From NCBI GenBank assembly GCA_947561395.2, contig OX387184.1, forward strand, positions 13,496,205-13,560,204: a DNA stretch of 64,000 bases, given 5' to 3'. The notes under the pieces were generated by a model, which worked only from the letters and a program-made list of their open reading frames with translations, did not search any database and was not told where the DNA came from. Source of the DNA: Buxus sempervirens. Lineage: Eukaryota > Streptophyta > Magnoliopsida > Buxales > Buxaceae. A program made the translations under genes and the position numbers. Below are positions 34,530-47,515 of this stretch, one piece after another (within the stretch, counting starts at the first letter, position 1; every line of letters begins with the position of its first letter).

Positions 34530-36972
34530 TCAGCTTGGCAATGCTACCCTTATATCCTTGTGCATTGTTCTTATAACAGTTGTAACCTGCTCAATCTGCT
34601 CCTCACTTGAACATGCTGAGAGGAGGACTTTGGCTGTTCCTCCATCTGGGTAACAACCAACATCAATCATTTCTTCAAAGATTTCTATGCATCTTGTGTA
34701 CAGTTTCTTTCTAGAGTAGGCTCCAAGCTTAGAAGTCCATGTGATCACATCGGGTTCTAAATTTTTGGAGGGGAGTGAGTTGAAGAGCTCTTCCATTCTG
34801 TCACAAAATCCTGCCCTGCCGTAGATATTGATCAAGATATTATACGTGCTTATATCTGCCGCATATGGGCCATTTTCCATTGCACTTAAAACTTCTTCCA
34901 TTTTTTCAAAGTAACCCAATCGACCATACATATTGAGCATACTGTTCAGGACAAAGGTGTCTGGTTTGAGCCCAGATTTGTGCATTTGATTCACAATTTC
35001 CTCGCATTTTGCAATGTTCCCATTTTTTGAGTAGGCAGATAAAAGTAACATGTGGTATTCCATTGTTGGAGTCATACCCTGTTGTTTTAGCTCTTCGAGA
35101 ACTTCTTGTGCATCTAAACAAAGGATCTAACAAGATAAAAGAAAATGTGAGCTAAAGAAGATGAAGAATATATTTGAAATTGCTTTTATTGTCAATGTAC
35201 CAGACATTTACAATGAGCAAGCTCATAAGGGGATGAGCAAACATGGTTATTCAACAGTAACTTTCATAAGCCAGTTCAATTGCAGGGCTGTAAACCACTT
35301 GAGCCGCTTAAACATTCCTGTTCATTATAAGAATACTACAAAATTATTTTTATTTAACAAAAGTAAAACCTTCCATCTCAACTGGTCAGTGATAATTGAT
35401 TCAGTGCTTGTGTTCTTCTCAAACAGATTAATCCACTGGATAGGTGCACTCTGGTGTGATTATACATGCTTTTGCACTTATTATTTAATAGCACTTGCAG
35501 CTTTAGAATAAAATAATTTGGCTACATGATTTGCTAATGAAAATTTCCACAACAATCAAAAGGAACATACTACAAAAACTTTACCAATTTTTTCCTTCTA
35601 TTCCCTCTAGAAATAGAAGGAATAAATGGTTACACAAACAGTTTTGCATTCAGAATTGTAATGACATTCGAAGGATACACAGTAAAGATTTGGCTACAAA
35701 TATAGAACCTTACCCTCGTGAAGACCAGCTCTCCCATATGCATCTACCATAATCTTATATGAAGCTCTATCTGGTTCACAGCCCATGTGTTGCATGAGAC
35801 AGAAAATTTCTGCAGCACCGTAGGGAAAACCTGCACGACTTTTGGATGAAAAAAATTTTCGAGCACTTTTAGCCAAAGTATCCAGATTGATTATTAATAA
35901 TATGTAGCATGACAAGACGAACCGCATTAGATATTACCTGCAAGTTTCCATGAGGGCATTATCGGCATACACATCAGGCTCATACCCGGCCTCTTGCAAC
36001 TCCTCAAATATTTCTTCTGCTTTCTCGCAAAGTCCTTCCCTTGCAAATGCATTGACCATAGCAGTGTATGTGCAGATATTAGGTTTACATTTTTGACTTC
36101 TCATTTCATGAAACAATTTCAAGGCCATATAAGACTTATTTGCCTGCAATTATAGATATTTCACACATAGACATTAGGCTTCAAATATGGAGGAAACAAG
36201 AATTCTGATAGAAAATAGTTTACCTTTCCATATAAGTTGATCAACATAGTGTAAGTGTCAGTAGATGGCTGGCACCCATCTCTCTTCATCCTCTGAAAGA
36301 TCTCCAGTGCCTTTTGCGTGTTTCTTCCCTTCATTAACCCATCAATGTAAGCATTGTATACAACCTCACCTGAGAAAGATTGAGGCTCCTTCAACATCAA
36401 TTTATGAATTACAAACCTATAGGAAGTTATCCTACTTTGGGCAACTAACAAGTCAAGTAACTCGAGACGTATAGATATGATGGAATAACATAAAGATCCA
36501 TAGAGCCGGGGCATAGGACAAGGTATAGAAACAGAAGAAAAATATGAATACTTATTATCCCATCAAAACCCAATTAGTGTTTCCCATAATTAGACTCCGT
36601 CTCATCATTATCTTTTATAATATTCCTACTCAAAAAGTGCTTTTGTAGAAGCATATCCCAGAATGGATAGATGAGTGTATTGAGCTAAAATTAAGATAAT
36701 AACAGAAAGCAGAAAAACATACTTTGACGAATTCTCTGTTTCCGCATCTCAGCAAAGATTGCCTCAGCTTTGTCGAGAAAATTGGCTACACAATAGGCCC
36801 ATATAAGAAGAGCATAAGCAACTTCAGTAGGAACACATCGTGCTACCAGAAGTTCCAAGTAAATTGATTCTGCCTTCTGATATTGGGATTTCTGCCCATA
36901 AGCATCTATGAGTAAATTGTAACAGATGATGTCAGGCTTGAAGGGGCTCCTGTACAATATCCACTCGCATAC
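34530..36972 (-). CDS. PPR protein, orthologue of Arabidopsis At2g35130, 5' end unresolved
   Basis: Five exons join in phase: 36723-36972, 36224-36369, 35938-36143, 35714-35838, 34530-35113, giving 436 aa. The protein is a run of about 11-12 P-class 35-residue PPR motifs: CEWILYRSPFKPDIICYNLL, VVYNAYIDGLMK, CTYTAMVNAFAREGLCEKAE, DRASYKIMVDAYGRAG, ISTYNILINIYGRAG. It ends DGGTAKVLLSACSS..TTVIRTMHKD. PPR proteins bind organelle RNA; this one's target is unknown. An N-terminal exon with start and targeting sequence should lie above 36972. The frame at 37225-37271 (MAPSRKILLEVKLKDL) would splice in phase but is unconvincing. No stops or shifts are seen in the five exons. Confidence 0.85.
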
Positions 36973-37692
36973 CTGGTCTGATCTTGAACATGTTATACTC
37001 AAAAATTTACATAAGGAGAATGAAGTTTCATGTTGAATGATATACATGATAGAAGACAAGAATTTGATATAAGTAATCAAAAAATAGTTAACATGCATAA
37101 AGTTATGTCAATGACAGGGTAAAACATTTGTTCAACAAAAATGCAATGACATAACCACAGAAGCTCCTGGTACTGAATCAGTATATTTAGATTGATGGTA
37201 AGGTAGAAAGGAGCAGATAATACCAGATCTTTTAGCTTCACTTCAAGCAAAATTTTCCTGGATGGTGCCATTTGGTTACGTATGACCAGGAAAAAATCTG
37301 TGTTACTTATCAGATAAGCAGCATTTACAGTCCCCCAGTGGCATAGTCTTCCAAATTTACACATTCGTAAAGACCAGTCCCAAATTGCTGTTAGGGGATT
37401 CAATAAGCTGGAAACTGGCATCCTTTCTTTTTGATGATTCTAGCAATTTATTTTGTTTAAATGATTCGTGACACACCTCTGGGCTGTGTAAAGAATGAGA
37501 TGGAAGAGCTTAAAAATATAGCTTGGTTATAGTTTATCCACTTAAACCTCCTGCAGATGGATCGTCAAATGGCAAGTCCATCTCCCTCCCATTGGAAACA
37601 TGTCTATGGCACCCTTTTGGCAAGTTATCACTGATTATGACCTCACACTTTGCTTCAACATTCAAGATAGCAATCAATGAAGTACTCATCTC
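34588..37692. repeat. PPR block, source copy
   Basis: Almost the whole PPR gene and its 5' flank are repeated at 50027-52312. Together with the following segment A they form a tandem duplication unit (34588-50026 followed by 50027 onward). The junction at 50022-50027 shares ctcaa between the end of segment A and the PPR exon. Confidence 0.9.
36973..37692. other. 5' flank of the PPR gene
   Basis: No confident exon. The open frames here (37077-37421 minus, 37523-37711 plus) are not recognised. The duplicate at 51812-52312 is nearly identical from about 37190 on. Confidence 0.5.
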
Positions 37693-38639
37693 AATTAGAA
37701 AAATAATATGAGGTGCACCCCCGATTTAATAGGTCCAAGCTTTTACAGCTCAAACACACAACCCCAACCCCAGCATGCTATCCGACAAGTCATCAAAAAG
37801 AACTGCTTGCATTATTTGCTCCAATTTCAGAAAAAGCATCAACAAGACGGAGCGGCACTTGATATATAAAATATATCAGCACTTATTATACCATAGATGT
37901 TGGTTAAAGCCATCTTTTTCTATAAAATATTACATATATCCGCGAATCAATATTATATATATCAAGTGCTTTTATTATTCGCGGTTGTATACTTATTATA
38001 TACTTATTTCTATAATAAGTGCTGATATTATACCACAACATCATTTCGTGCATCTTTTTCTATAAGTGCTTAATATAAGTGCTTTTATTATTCGCGGTTG
38101 TAATCTTTTAATCAAAAGATGTTGCTTATACCATAATAAGCCATTTTATAATTATATTTTATTATATATTGATATTATTTGTTATTCGACCAAAAGATGT
38201 TGGTCGGTGTGCATCTTTTCCGACTTCAAATTCCGCTGTTGTCCTCTCCGAATCACTACTTTTAGTTATTTTTTGCTATTTCTGGTAATATTTCGTTTGT
38301 CAATTGGGCCACATTTATCGCAAGTTGCTTATTTTATTCTGTATTTCATTTAGGCATGATTTAGGGGATTTTGCCATTTTTAGTAACTTTCCAATACAGA
38401 CGGTTTTTTGGCTATAAAGTCCGGCTTGTGGACTGATTTTAGGGATTACTTGATTAATAATATTCAATTGAACCTCAGAGACGTATTCTCTGGTTTTTGG
38501 GCAACTTTCTTATGTTCTTCCCTATGAATCATCTGCTAGAACTAGCCTGCAGAATAATCGCTATTCTGTCCGGCGTCAGGTTCACATCTACCTTAACGGC
38601 ATTTTTGGTACTCATGGTTAAATAATGCTTTTCTACTTT

Positions 38640-41600
38640 TAAATATCAATAATGAGGGGCCAAATATGTCAATTAACATTTTCTTAATTATGATTTTAAG
38701 GGTCAAAACTCTCAAAGAGGGAAATTGTTACCCATTAAATACTTAATTTTTGTTACAAAAAATAATTATGTACAATTAGCCCATAGCAGGCCTATCAGTT
38801 TCAAGAATTGATCCTATTTTCAGCATCTTTATTTGAAATTTTGCCTAATTTTATAATTAAGTATTAAATAGATTAGCCCTTTTCCCCTACCTTTTTTTTT
38901 TAAATCGATGAATAACAGAGATTCATTCAGATTAGAAGAAAAACTGTACAGGGATTAACTTGTATAAGGATTAAACTTCACTCAGTGCGCTTGTAGCAGC
39001 ATCATTTATGAAACAAAGACCATGTTAATACAGCTAGTAGCACCAATCATTTGAACCCTGACATCAGTTTTAACATTACTCATTTTAAGCTTAAGCTTCA
39101 AAAACTGTTTTTCAGGTAAGAGAAGCTATCTTATAAGAAGAGTCAAGATTGATTACAGTACTAACTCCTTTATATTTGTTTCTTTGTTGCTTGGATCATT
39201 CAAATTCAATAAAGCCCAATGTTTTCTGAACCAAGAAAACCTAATCAATCTCTTTCCAGGCTCCCATCAAAGAGTACACCTTTATGCAACCTATCATAAA
39301 AACTTATATATAAATTTCTTACTGATAATTAGGAAGTAATAGACAAAATGCTGCACTAGTTTCTAACAACATGGGGACCATGCATAATTCAAGTTTTCAC
39401 ATCTAAAGAGATTGCTACCAAAACTATAAGTTTTTTAATTAATGAGAGTATCAATTCATATGCAACAAGCTAGAAACAGAAAGGTTCTCCTCACTCTACA
39501 TAGAAGCCAATAGAAAACACAGATGAGAATACAAATGTAGGGAAAAAATTCAGAGACTAAGAGATAAAAATAATTTGACATAAATGTTCCCACTGAAGAA
39601 ATTAATCTTGATAAAAGCCATGAAATTTATAAAAGAAAAGGTATATATATCAGAATATTTATTTACACTAATATGAAGCTATCAGACCTCAAAACATTCG
39701 TTGTCCTTTTTCTATTAACTAGGTGGTTCAATCCAAATTTTACTTAAAAAATAATCTCTCTTGGCAAGCAAACCATAATGCTTAGGATAACCATAGATCA
39801 TGTTACAGTTCCTAGAAAAGAATCTACACTTAGAGCCCCAGATATTATGAACAACTTGTTTGTATATACCAAAAATATAGATTAGGTTTTAAAGCCAAAC
39901 AACTTGTCATTGACACAGCAATTATAATACCCAAATACTGTCCCCATCATCATGAACAAAACTAGAAAAAGGAACATTATGGTATAAACCCACATGACAC
40001 GAAGAGCAAGTATGACATTGAATTGATAATAGTAACTGCCCCAACTTCATTTCCGTTGGATATTGTCCCATCATGCTCCTTCCAAGCTGGTAGATATTTC
40101 ACTATGTCACGAATAGAAGAATACAATAAATGATTACAAGAACAGGGATATACCCTAATACAAAGCGAAATAGGGCATATCCCGCGAGGGTTGTGGCTGA
40201 ATGTCCAGTATTATCAGGCTCCACAAACCTCAACAGTATATATTTCCCTATTTTTTTCTTTATTGATAATTAAAACCTTATTTCAGGAATTCTTGTTATA
40301 GGTTGCCCGTATCAGGGCCATCGTGCAACAAACAACAACCCTTGCACCCAAAAAAATCCTCTCAAAAACTCATTCTCAACCCATCTCCGGCTGGGAAGCA
40401 GAATCCCACATGAAAAAAATCTGCCACTCCCGTGATAGTCTTCCGAAAACGTAAATCATAGGAAAACTCTGCTTTCCTGATTCCAATGTCCCCAAGTGCC
40501 ACCACATTTTAATGACATAACTCTTTGCTACAGTTGAATTTTTTTCCTCCCTTGATCTCCATAACCATTTGCTTAATAAGTTTCAGTTGAAATCTATAAA
40601 AGGCCTTGTCCAAAGACTGCCCAGCTCCTTGGGTGAACAAATCAATCCAATTCATCAGATTATGCTTGCTTTCTCCTTCAGTTACACTATAAATTAAAAG
40701 CTTCTTTATGATTGCTCCAATCTATCAGCAACTGGAACTTACATAATTAGTATGTTATCCTTCCACCACATATAGAATTTTCTTTTTAATCTCTCTCTTT
40801 ATCCGCATGTATGGTAGAGTGATTTTGTCCCCATGTTGTTCCATGCATATGGCAATACATGAATGTGAATTAATAATGTTTGATTTGCCATTTCTTCTGT
40901 GTTATTATCCTTGATGTCTTACCTAGTAGACTGTCTTCTGATTACAATCGCTCATCTACATGATAATTTCAATCTCTCACCGTTTCTTTTCAAGCTGGTA
41001 GATACTTTGCTCCTGGACTCTTAAGTGGCTAACTAGGTTTTGTTAGGGCTAAGTCCATGCAAGAAACAGAATGAAGAAGCTTACATGAAAGTTGCAGCTT
41101 GAACAAGCTTGCCCTTTATCTGTGGTATAATTTTGAGCTCTTGAGATATTAATTCCTAGCTGCTAACATGGACAAAAATGTTGCTCCATATCTAGAGTAT
41201 AACTACAAGAATGCTATTTGAGATGTGAATTTCTAGCCAATAATATGGACAAGGAGTAGCAAAATGATGCCTATCTTCAGCTTAAAAGCTGATGTTCACC
41301 AATAATATGAACAAAGAAAGTGGATGACCAAACTGAATGGATATTTAATAAAAGCCCAAGCTGGTTCAGTTTATGCAGACCAGACAGATGAAACTCAAAA
41401 GAAATAGCATGTTTATTCACCAAAAAATTTAATAAATCCCTCACCAAAGGATATGTGAGGCATGATCATAAATATCAATAAAATGGTGAGACTCGTCAAA
41501 CAAGCAAATCAGTTGTGATCATCATGCCCACTCCATTTCAATTCCTCAGGATTGCTAATAATAAAATATGGTCCTAAAATCAAATTGTTTCTACCACAAA

Positions 41601-42053
41601 TAGGAAATTCTTTTCAAACATGAGATAAATGGGGAAATTTAATAGCAGCATGAACTGTGAAGGAAGGGGAAAGAAAACAATGATCTTATTTTTCCTGTGA
41701 ATAACAAGTTTAAATAGTATATTAAAACATACTACTTGTGTGAGAGAAATAAGAGAGCACTCGCAAAATGAAAAAGTAACAAACAGCAAAATAAAGGAAA
41801 TATATAATGAACTAATGAGAACTTGATAAGTTGATAATCAAGAATTTAGCACTTTGTTACTTCAACAACATCACGTGTTACATGCAGATCTAACATGTTT
41901 TTTTATCTCTTATTGTTTCACTTGGTATGAGCTCCTGATTGAAAGAAACCCTGAAATACAGAATTTGTAAAAAAAATGAAAAGAAAAACTCATTTAAAAC
42001 AAAAAAACATGTAGAGCAACTTGTAGACAAAAGTATCTGGAAAGTATACTTAC
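38640..42053. other. Duplicated intergenic DNA, copy 2
   Basis: Counterpart of 951-4245 plus 6227-6975. No gene recognised. The junction at about 41307 fuses ccaataatat with gaacaaagaaag. Confidence 0.6.
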
Positions 42054-44717
42054 CACTTTTTATCTCAGATTTACTAGCATTTCTTGACACCCCCAGAACA
42101 GAATAATAATCCTGTCAGAGGAGAATATTTAATACTTGAAACAACATAATGAATCAGTTAATGAGTTCTCAAACACCGAAATGAAAAAAGGAAAATAGCA
42201 ACACATGAATATCAGACACCAGAAACCATATAGCCACTTTAGTCTTCACAAAACCACAAAAAAAGAAGAAAATATTGCCAAAGTTATGCTTACAGAATCC
42301 ACTCTAACAACAAAGCGTGCACCTCTTCGCTGCCATGGGTTTGGGGGTGAAGATGATTCAAATAATGCACGCAATGAATCTTGAGAAAATAAGCTCAAAC
42401 TTGGGGATCCAAAATTTCTTATCTTGTATGAAACACTGCATACAAGTGCTATTGGATTGATTAAGTTTCTAGACACAGAAATTTTAGAAGGGATTTATTA
42501 AAATAAATAAAACCAGAAATGTTCACAGCATAGTCTGAGATAAAATCGGTAGATGGAATATCGATACAATGTAAGTAGCCTATACAACTCATAAACTTTG
42601 CGTGATGGAGCTGATAACTAATAGCATCAAGTGAGTTAGCATCACAACCATCAAACTACATATTTTAAGAATAAAACACAAGCATAAATTCTCTCTTTAA
42701 CCACCCAACACCAAAACTATAATTACTTCAAATCATGTTTAATCATGGAAATTCTAGGGAAAACAGATTGGAGGATGGAAAAGTAAAATATAGATTTTCT
42801 ACCTGCTAATCTACTCTCTTTCACTAACAAACCTCTTAATTCATTCACACTTCTGTTAGTTTTCAAAAGGATTTGGCAAGGAATGCACACGAAAGGGCCT
42901 AGGAAAAGAATGGAAGAGTGTCTATGCCCACCACCAACAATCCTCCAAAAATCTTGACCTGTATGCTGTAATTCATATGCATTTAAAAAGTAGGATTTCC
43001 ATTTGAAGGTAAAATAGCAGCTTGACAACATGGAATATAAATCTCCAAATTTGTACATATCCAATGGGAGCCAATTTAATGTGATATTGCAGCTTTCATA
43101 AATGAAATTTTTATGCTAACTGCATAAAGAACAAGAAGAAACGCAATCCGGAAAGTCAAATATCTAATACCGATATTTAGCTACAGATTCTTCTTTGTTT
43201 ATTGAGGGCTACTTCCAGTAATATGTTGTAGAATTATTTGATCTTGTATAACCATGGTTCTACATATTATATCATATTGAATGTTACAATTTATAGGTAT
43301 CATTTATTGACTATATCGTCATAACACTTCACTATAAGATATCTATAGTGAAGTGTATGAGATGAAACTCATGCTAATTCATCATTATTTAGCTTAAAAA
43401 ATAAGTCCTGCTTTAAGTATCCAAATGTTTTCATCTGTATCCATCATATCCATGATTTTTGACGCATTTACAACAGACCAACAAACTACTACCATACAAT
43501 ATTTTTAACCATGAAATTGATATTGTCTTATAAGGGAAATTCATATTCACTATCCAATAATACAATTTACAACAAAACCGACCAGAGAATTTCCCTTAAA
43601 TGTTCTACCAATGTAATAACCATAACCATTAACTAAGAAGCAATTTTCCTTGCAATATTTGGCACACAAGCAAAATAAGATAATATTATTTCATAAAATG
43701 GGAATCTTGGCTTTTTTTATTTTATTTAGAAGAGAAGAGGAAAGAAAAGAAGCTTCTAAGATGCAACAAATCAACAATATTGGTAAACATAGATCAACAT
43801 GTTTGAGCTCAACATATAGCTCTATCAGTTATAGATAAGGATATAAAAACCTTACCAGGAAGTAGACAAGTGACATTCTGTTCTTCAGACTCAGATATAT
43901 TATGCATGATGTTCATCGGGCTCAAATATATTATACGTGTAAGTTGAGGATCATCATACAATCTTCACAATAATCGCTCACTGTATGAGTACAGATTTTC
44001 TTATAACCAAAACTCCAGAAGAATGGTGGGAAAGAGATGCAAAATCCATGTAAAAGTTTAAATAAATGTGGTCAGTAATTGGGTTTATAAAACATGCAAT
44101 GGAAGTTGTGGTTCATTTTGTGTTGGGAAAAAAATGAAGTTTGTCATAGGAGAACACTTAACTATATCTCTGGAGAACAAAGTTTAACTCATAGCAATGG
44201 ACAGATTATGCATAATTTTCTTGTCCTTTACAATTATTTATTAAAATTTTATAGTTTTGTGTCACTTCATAATTTCTAGGCAGATTTTTTAAGAATTTCT
44301 AGGATCTTCTTTTACAAAGAGACAGCTGAATTGTTACTGTAAAGAGATTAGCCAACTGATAACACACTAAAGGATATTAAGACTTGTTTATGTGAATCAT
44401 GTGGAAGGATTCTCCAAGGTTACTTGCAACCAATTTCTAATACATCTTTTATTTTGCATTCTCAAACACAAGATGACCCTTAAGGTATCTGGAATATATT
44501 TCCTCATACTGAAGCTATTTGCATATAAAATACAAATACAGCACACACTACTGCTTCTTTAAACTCGGATACAAGCACACATGGTGAATTTAGACATTCA
44601 ATATCATCAGTAGCTCTTTAAAAGTTCTTACCTGTATTGGGATGTCAGTAAATTGTTTGTAACAGAAGACTTTAGCATGAACCTAGGTCGAATACCCCAC
44701 TGGACCACCCACGACTG
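42054..44717 (-). pseudogene. Plastid DnaJ 5' exons only, copy 2
   Basis: Exon 1 (44632-~44717), exon 2 (42294-42468, 175 nt) and exon 3 (42054-42111, 58 nt) match copy 1 in length and splice phase. Exon 2 reads PNPWQRRGARFVVRVDS and exon 3 encodes the J-domain start, DYYSVLGVS. The fourth exon and everything downstream are removed by the 2-kb deletion at 41307. The start codon is not visible, as in copy 1. Confidence 0.85.
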
Positions 44718-44770
44718 TAACGATTATACTAAATGAGAGGATATATATACAAATAATAAAGAAGATAATA

Positions 44771-44930
44771 TATGTCTACTTAAGCAAGGCGGGTTGGGCG
44801 AAATGTAAATTTATGGACTCAGGCTGGTTTGGCTCAAATTAAATTCAACAAATTTTAATTTAATTTGAGCCAAACCAGCCTGAGTCCATAATTTACATTT
44901 CGCCCAACCCGCCTTGCTTAAGTAGACGTA
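44771..44930. repeat. Near-perfect hairpin with 74-bp arms
   Basis: 44771-44844 and 44857-44930 are inverse copies. I see two differences: one substitution near the outer end and one single-base indel. The loop is about 12 nt and AT-rich. Copy 1 has only the right-hand arm (about 9745-9835), so the left arm is a local inverted duplication made after the segmental copies split. It lies 130 bp upstream of the X fragment start. Confidence 0.9.
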
Positions 44931-45056
44931 TCGATTGAAAACCCTGAAAACTCTTCAAAACCCTAAACGCGTGTTTTTGTAGCGATTCTCACTGTCCGAT
45001 TCGAGCTTTTACATTTATTCTCCGAACAATTTCGAGTTAGCTTTAGAGGGGTCCTC

Positions 45057-45329
45057 ATGTCGTTGCTAGAAACTATTATGAAAGCTGCGGCCGATTCCTA
45101 GGTCTTCGCTTACCAATAAAACTATCTCATTATTCTGAATGCCGACAAGGTTTTGCGCAGCTTGCAATTCTTATTCTAAAGGCTTGTTTGATTTTGGAGT
45201 TTTGGGAGTTGTTGGAAGCCATAATAATCCAAGGATTTGTTCCGCATTCGTCTTCGAGCTTGGTGGAACGTCTTATCGACAAGAATAAATCGAATTTACT
45301 TTGTCTCTGTATCAAACACGTTTCTGATA
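45057..45329 (+). pseudogene. Gene X 5' fragment on the plus strand, copy 2
   Basis: Same fragment as 9961-10524 but further decayed. A TAG follows MSLLETIMKAAADS (CAG in copy 1), and 291 bp are missing between two ttgcaa words (10066 and 10357 in copy 1), leaving one at 45162. It ends at the same KHVS breakpoint. Confidence 0.85.
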
Positions 45330-45557
45330 ACTTGACTTACTGTTTGCCTCTTCTAACCTAATTTTCGCTTGTTAGTTCGGCAAATATTTCGAATTTTTCA
45401 TTTCATTTCCCTTTATAACCAAATCAAACAAAAATCAAAAATCAAATGACGAGATTTTGTCAATGTAAAGAGTACTAAATTAACCATTACCACAAATGTT
45501 ACAAAGCCCTCAAATAAATTCAAGTAACAACCCAAGCAACACCAATCCCAGTTCAGC

Positions 45558-46742
45558 TTAACCACTCCTAGTCTCTGCTTTCAAATTCTCAATTACAGTT
45601 GCCACTGATAAAGACAACCTAGCTACTGAAGCTAAAGACTTCACCACCTCCTCTAATGATCTCAATTCTTCATGGAACTCAGGGTGTAAGACCAATGACG
45701 AGAACTGCTCATCAAGAACCAACCCAAGACACCTGACAACAGATTCAAGGGAAGGGACCCATTCACAGGCTTTCAATCCCAAAACTGATGCCCCTTCTGA
45801 ACATGGAACTGCTTGAGGAAACCTCTCATACTTCCTCAGCCACTTTCCCAAATATCCAATCAAACTCAACATCTCCGAACCAGTTAATCGCCTGATTGAA
45901 GTCGAAAACGCTAGATCATCCATGTTTGGAGACGCAAACAGATAATGCAGACAGAGTTCTGGCGACGAGAACCCATCATGAGCAACCATGAGCAGAACTG
46001 AAGCTTGCTTTGCCAACTGAGATTTCTTCTCTGGGAGGCTTTTAGAGGTGGCCTTCTCTATAGCTAAGAGTACTTGGCTTTCCCATTCCTTCCTCACATT
46101 CGTCATAGTCGTGTATGAATCTTTAGAAGGGGAGAGGAAGTACTTCAGGATGCAGAGAAGGTCCGATTGCCGAATATCAGAAACATGTTTGATACAGACA
46201 CAAATTAAATCCGATCTATTCTTCTCGATCAGACGATCCACCAAACTCAAAGACGAATGCGGAACAACTCTTTGGATTATCATGATTTCCAACAGCTCCC
46301 AAAGCTCCAAAACCAAACAAGCCTCCATAATCAAAATTGCAGCATCACGAGCAATCAAAAACGCCACATTTTCAATCAATACACTGTTGTAATCAGAATC
46401 AGTAGAATCGACCTCAACTGAAATTCTAATCTTTTGCTGATTTTTCTGTAGGAACGAATTCAAAAGACCTAGAAATTCCTCCCGGTTGAAAGATCTGGGG
46501 TTCTTGAGCTTTCGTTTCAATTTTTCGGTGAAACGAGTTCCCAAATCTATGATTTCCAGATCAGTTTCAGAAATCCTCCATCCTCCGACACGCTTGATTG
46601 GAGCGGTGACGTTCGCAGATTCCTTCTCGGGCTGCAAATCGCGCAAAACCTCGTTGGCATTCAGAATAATGGGATATTTCGATTCAGAAGCGAAGGCTTG
46701 AAAATCGACCGCAGCCTCCGTAATGATTTCTAGCAACGACAT
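45558..46742 (-). CDS. Gene X, conserved plant protein of unknown function, open copy
   Basis: Open frame of 394 aa from MSLLEIITEAAVDFQAFASE to NLKAETRSG, single exon. It is leucine-rich and probably all-helical. Stretches include LEIIDLGTRFTEKLKRKLKN, ARDAAILIMEACLVLELWEL, DIRQSDLLCILKYFLSPSKD, VLLMVAHDGF and LVLHPEFHEELRSLEEVV. I see no signal peptide, membrane segment or known catalytic motif. The frame stays open upstream to 46856 through the 58-bp repeats. I reject that extension because the repeats change frame and the shared start is MSLLE. A fragment of its own 5' half faces it tail to tail 230 bp away, so antisense small RNA control is possible. I sense wide conservation in plants but cannot name it. 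Confidence 0.75.
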   Translation of the reverse strand: MSLLEIITEAAVDFQAFASESKYPIILNANEVLRDLQPEKESANVTAPIKRVGGWRISETDLEIIDLGTRFTEKLKRKLKNPRSFNREEFLGLLNSFLQKNQQKIRISVEVDSTDSDYNSVLIENVAFLIARDAAILIMEACLVLELWELLEIMIIQRVVPHSSLSLVDRLIEKNRSDLICVCIKHVSDIRQSDLLCILKYFLSPSKDSYTTMTNVRKEWESQVLLAIEKATSKSLPEKKSQLAKQASVLLMVAHDGFSSPELCLHYLFASPNMDDLAFSTSIRRLTGSEMLSLIGYLGKWLRKYERFPQAVPCSEGASVLGLKACEWVPSLESVVRCLGLVLDEQFSSLVLHPEFHEELRSLEEVVKSLASVARLSLSVATVIENLKAETRSG

Positions 46743-46796
46743 GAGAACAGTGAGAAATCGTTCGGAGTTTTCAGGTTTTGAAGTGAGAGTCGCAAC

Positions 46797-46937
46797 AAAA
46801 CCTCGAATCGGACAGTGAGAAATTGTTCGGAGAACAGTGAGAAATCGGCCGCGCAAAGCCTCGAATCGGACAGTGAGAGATTGTTAGGAGAACAGTGAGA
46901 AATCGGCAGCGCAAAACCTAGAATCGGACTCTGAGAA
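46797..46937 (-). repeat. 58-bp leader repeats of gene X, copy 2
   Basis: Two full units (46797, 46855) and a partial third (46913), against three full units in copy 1. Confidence 0.93.
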
Positions 46938-47515
46938 GCGCAGCAAAACGCGCGTTTAGGGTTAGGAGTTTTTAGGTTTTCAATGGATACGCGTACTTCG
47001 GCAACGCGGTTACGCGAAATGTAACCGCGTTGGTTTGGCTCAAATTAGATTCAACAAATTTTTAATTTCTAAAATTTTTTAAAAAAAAATCAACAAATTT
47101 TAATTTAAAACAAGACTTTTTGCATTAATATCCTTAAATCACAATATTTTTGCATATCTATATTATCTTGTTTATTATTCGTATATATACCCTTCATTTA
47201 GAACAATGTTACAATTGTATCCCCAACATTAAGTCCGTTAATTTTTATTGTTTATGTTTATTAAATGACTAAAACAAAAAAAATACAGTTCGCATTTATA
47301 TTTTTATTTACATTATCTTATATTGTAGATAGAATCCCATTCATACACCTGCTAACATGAGGGGTATAACACGGTTCAGTTTGATCCGGGTTGACATCAA
47401 CGTATTTGTAACTGTCAAACCGAACCGAACCAAATTGAGAGCTGATCGCTTTAACCTGAAAACCGAACCAAACATATATGCATATACAATTTTGATTCGA
47501 TTTGGTTTAGTTGAG

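Noticed and set aside
37225-37271. MAPSRKILLEVKLKDL as first exon of the PPR gene
   Set aside because: It would splice in phase, but the donor context is weak and it does not look like the N-terminus of At2g35130-type proteins; left undecided, not annotated as coding.
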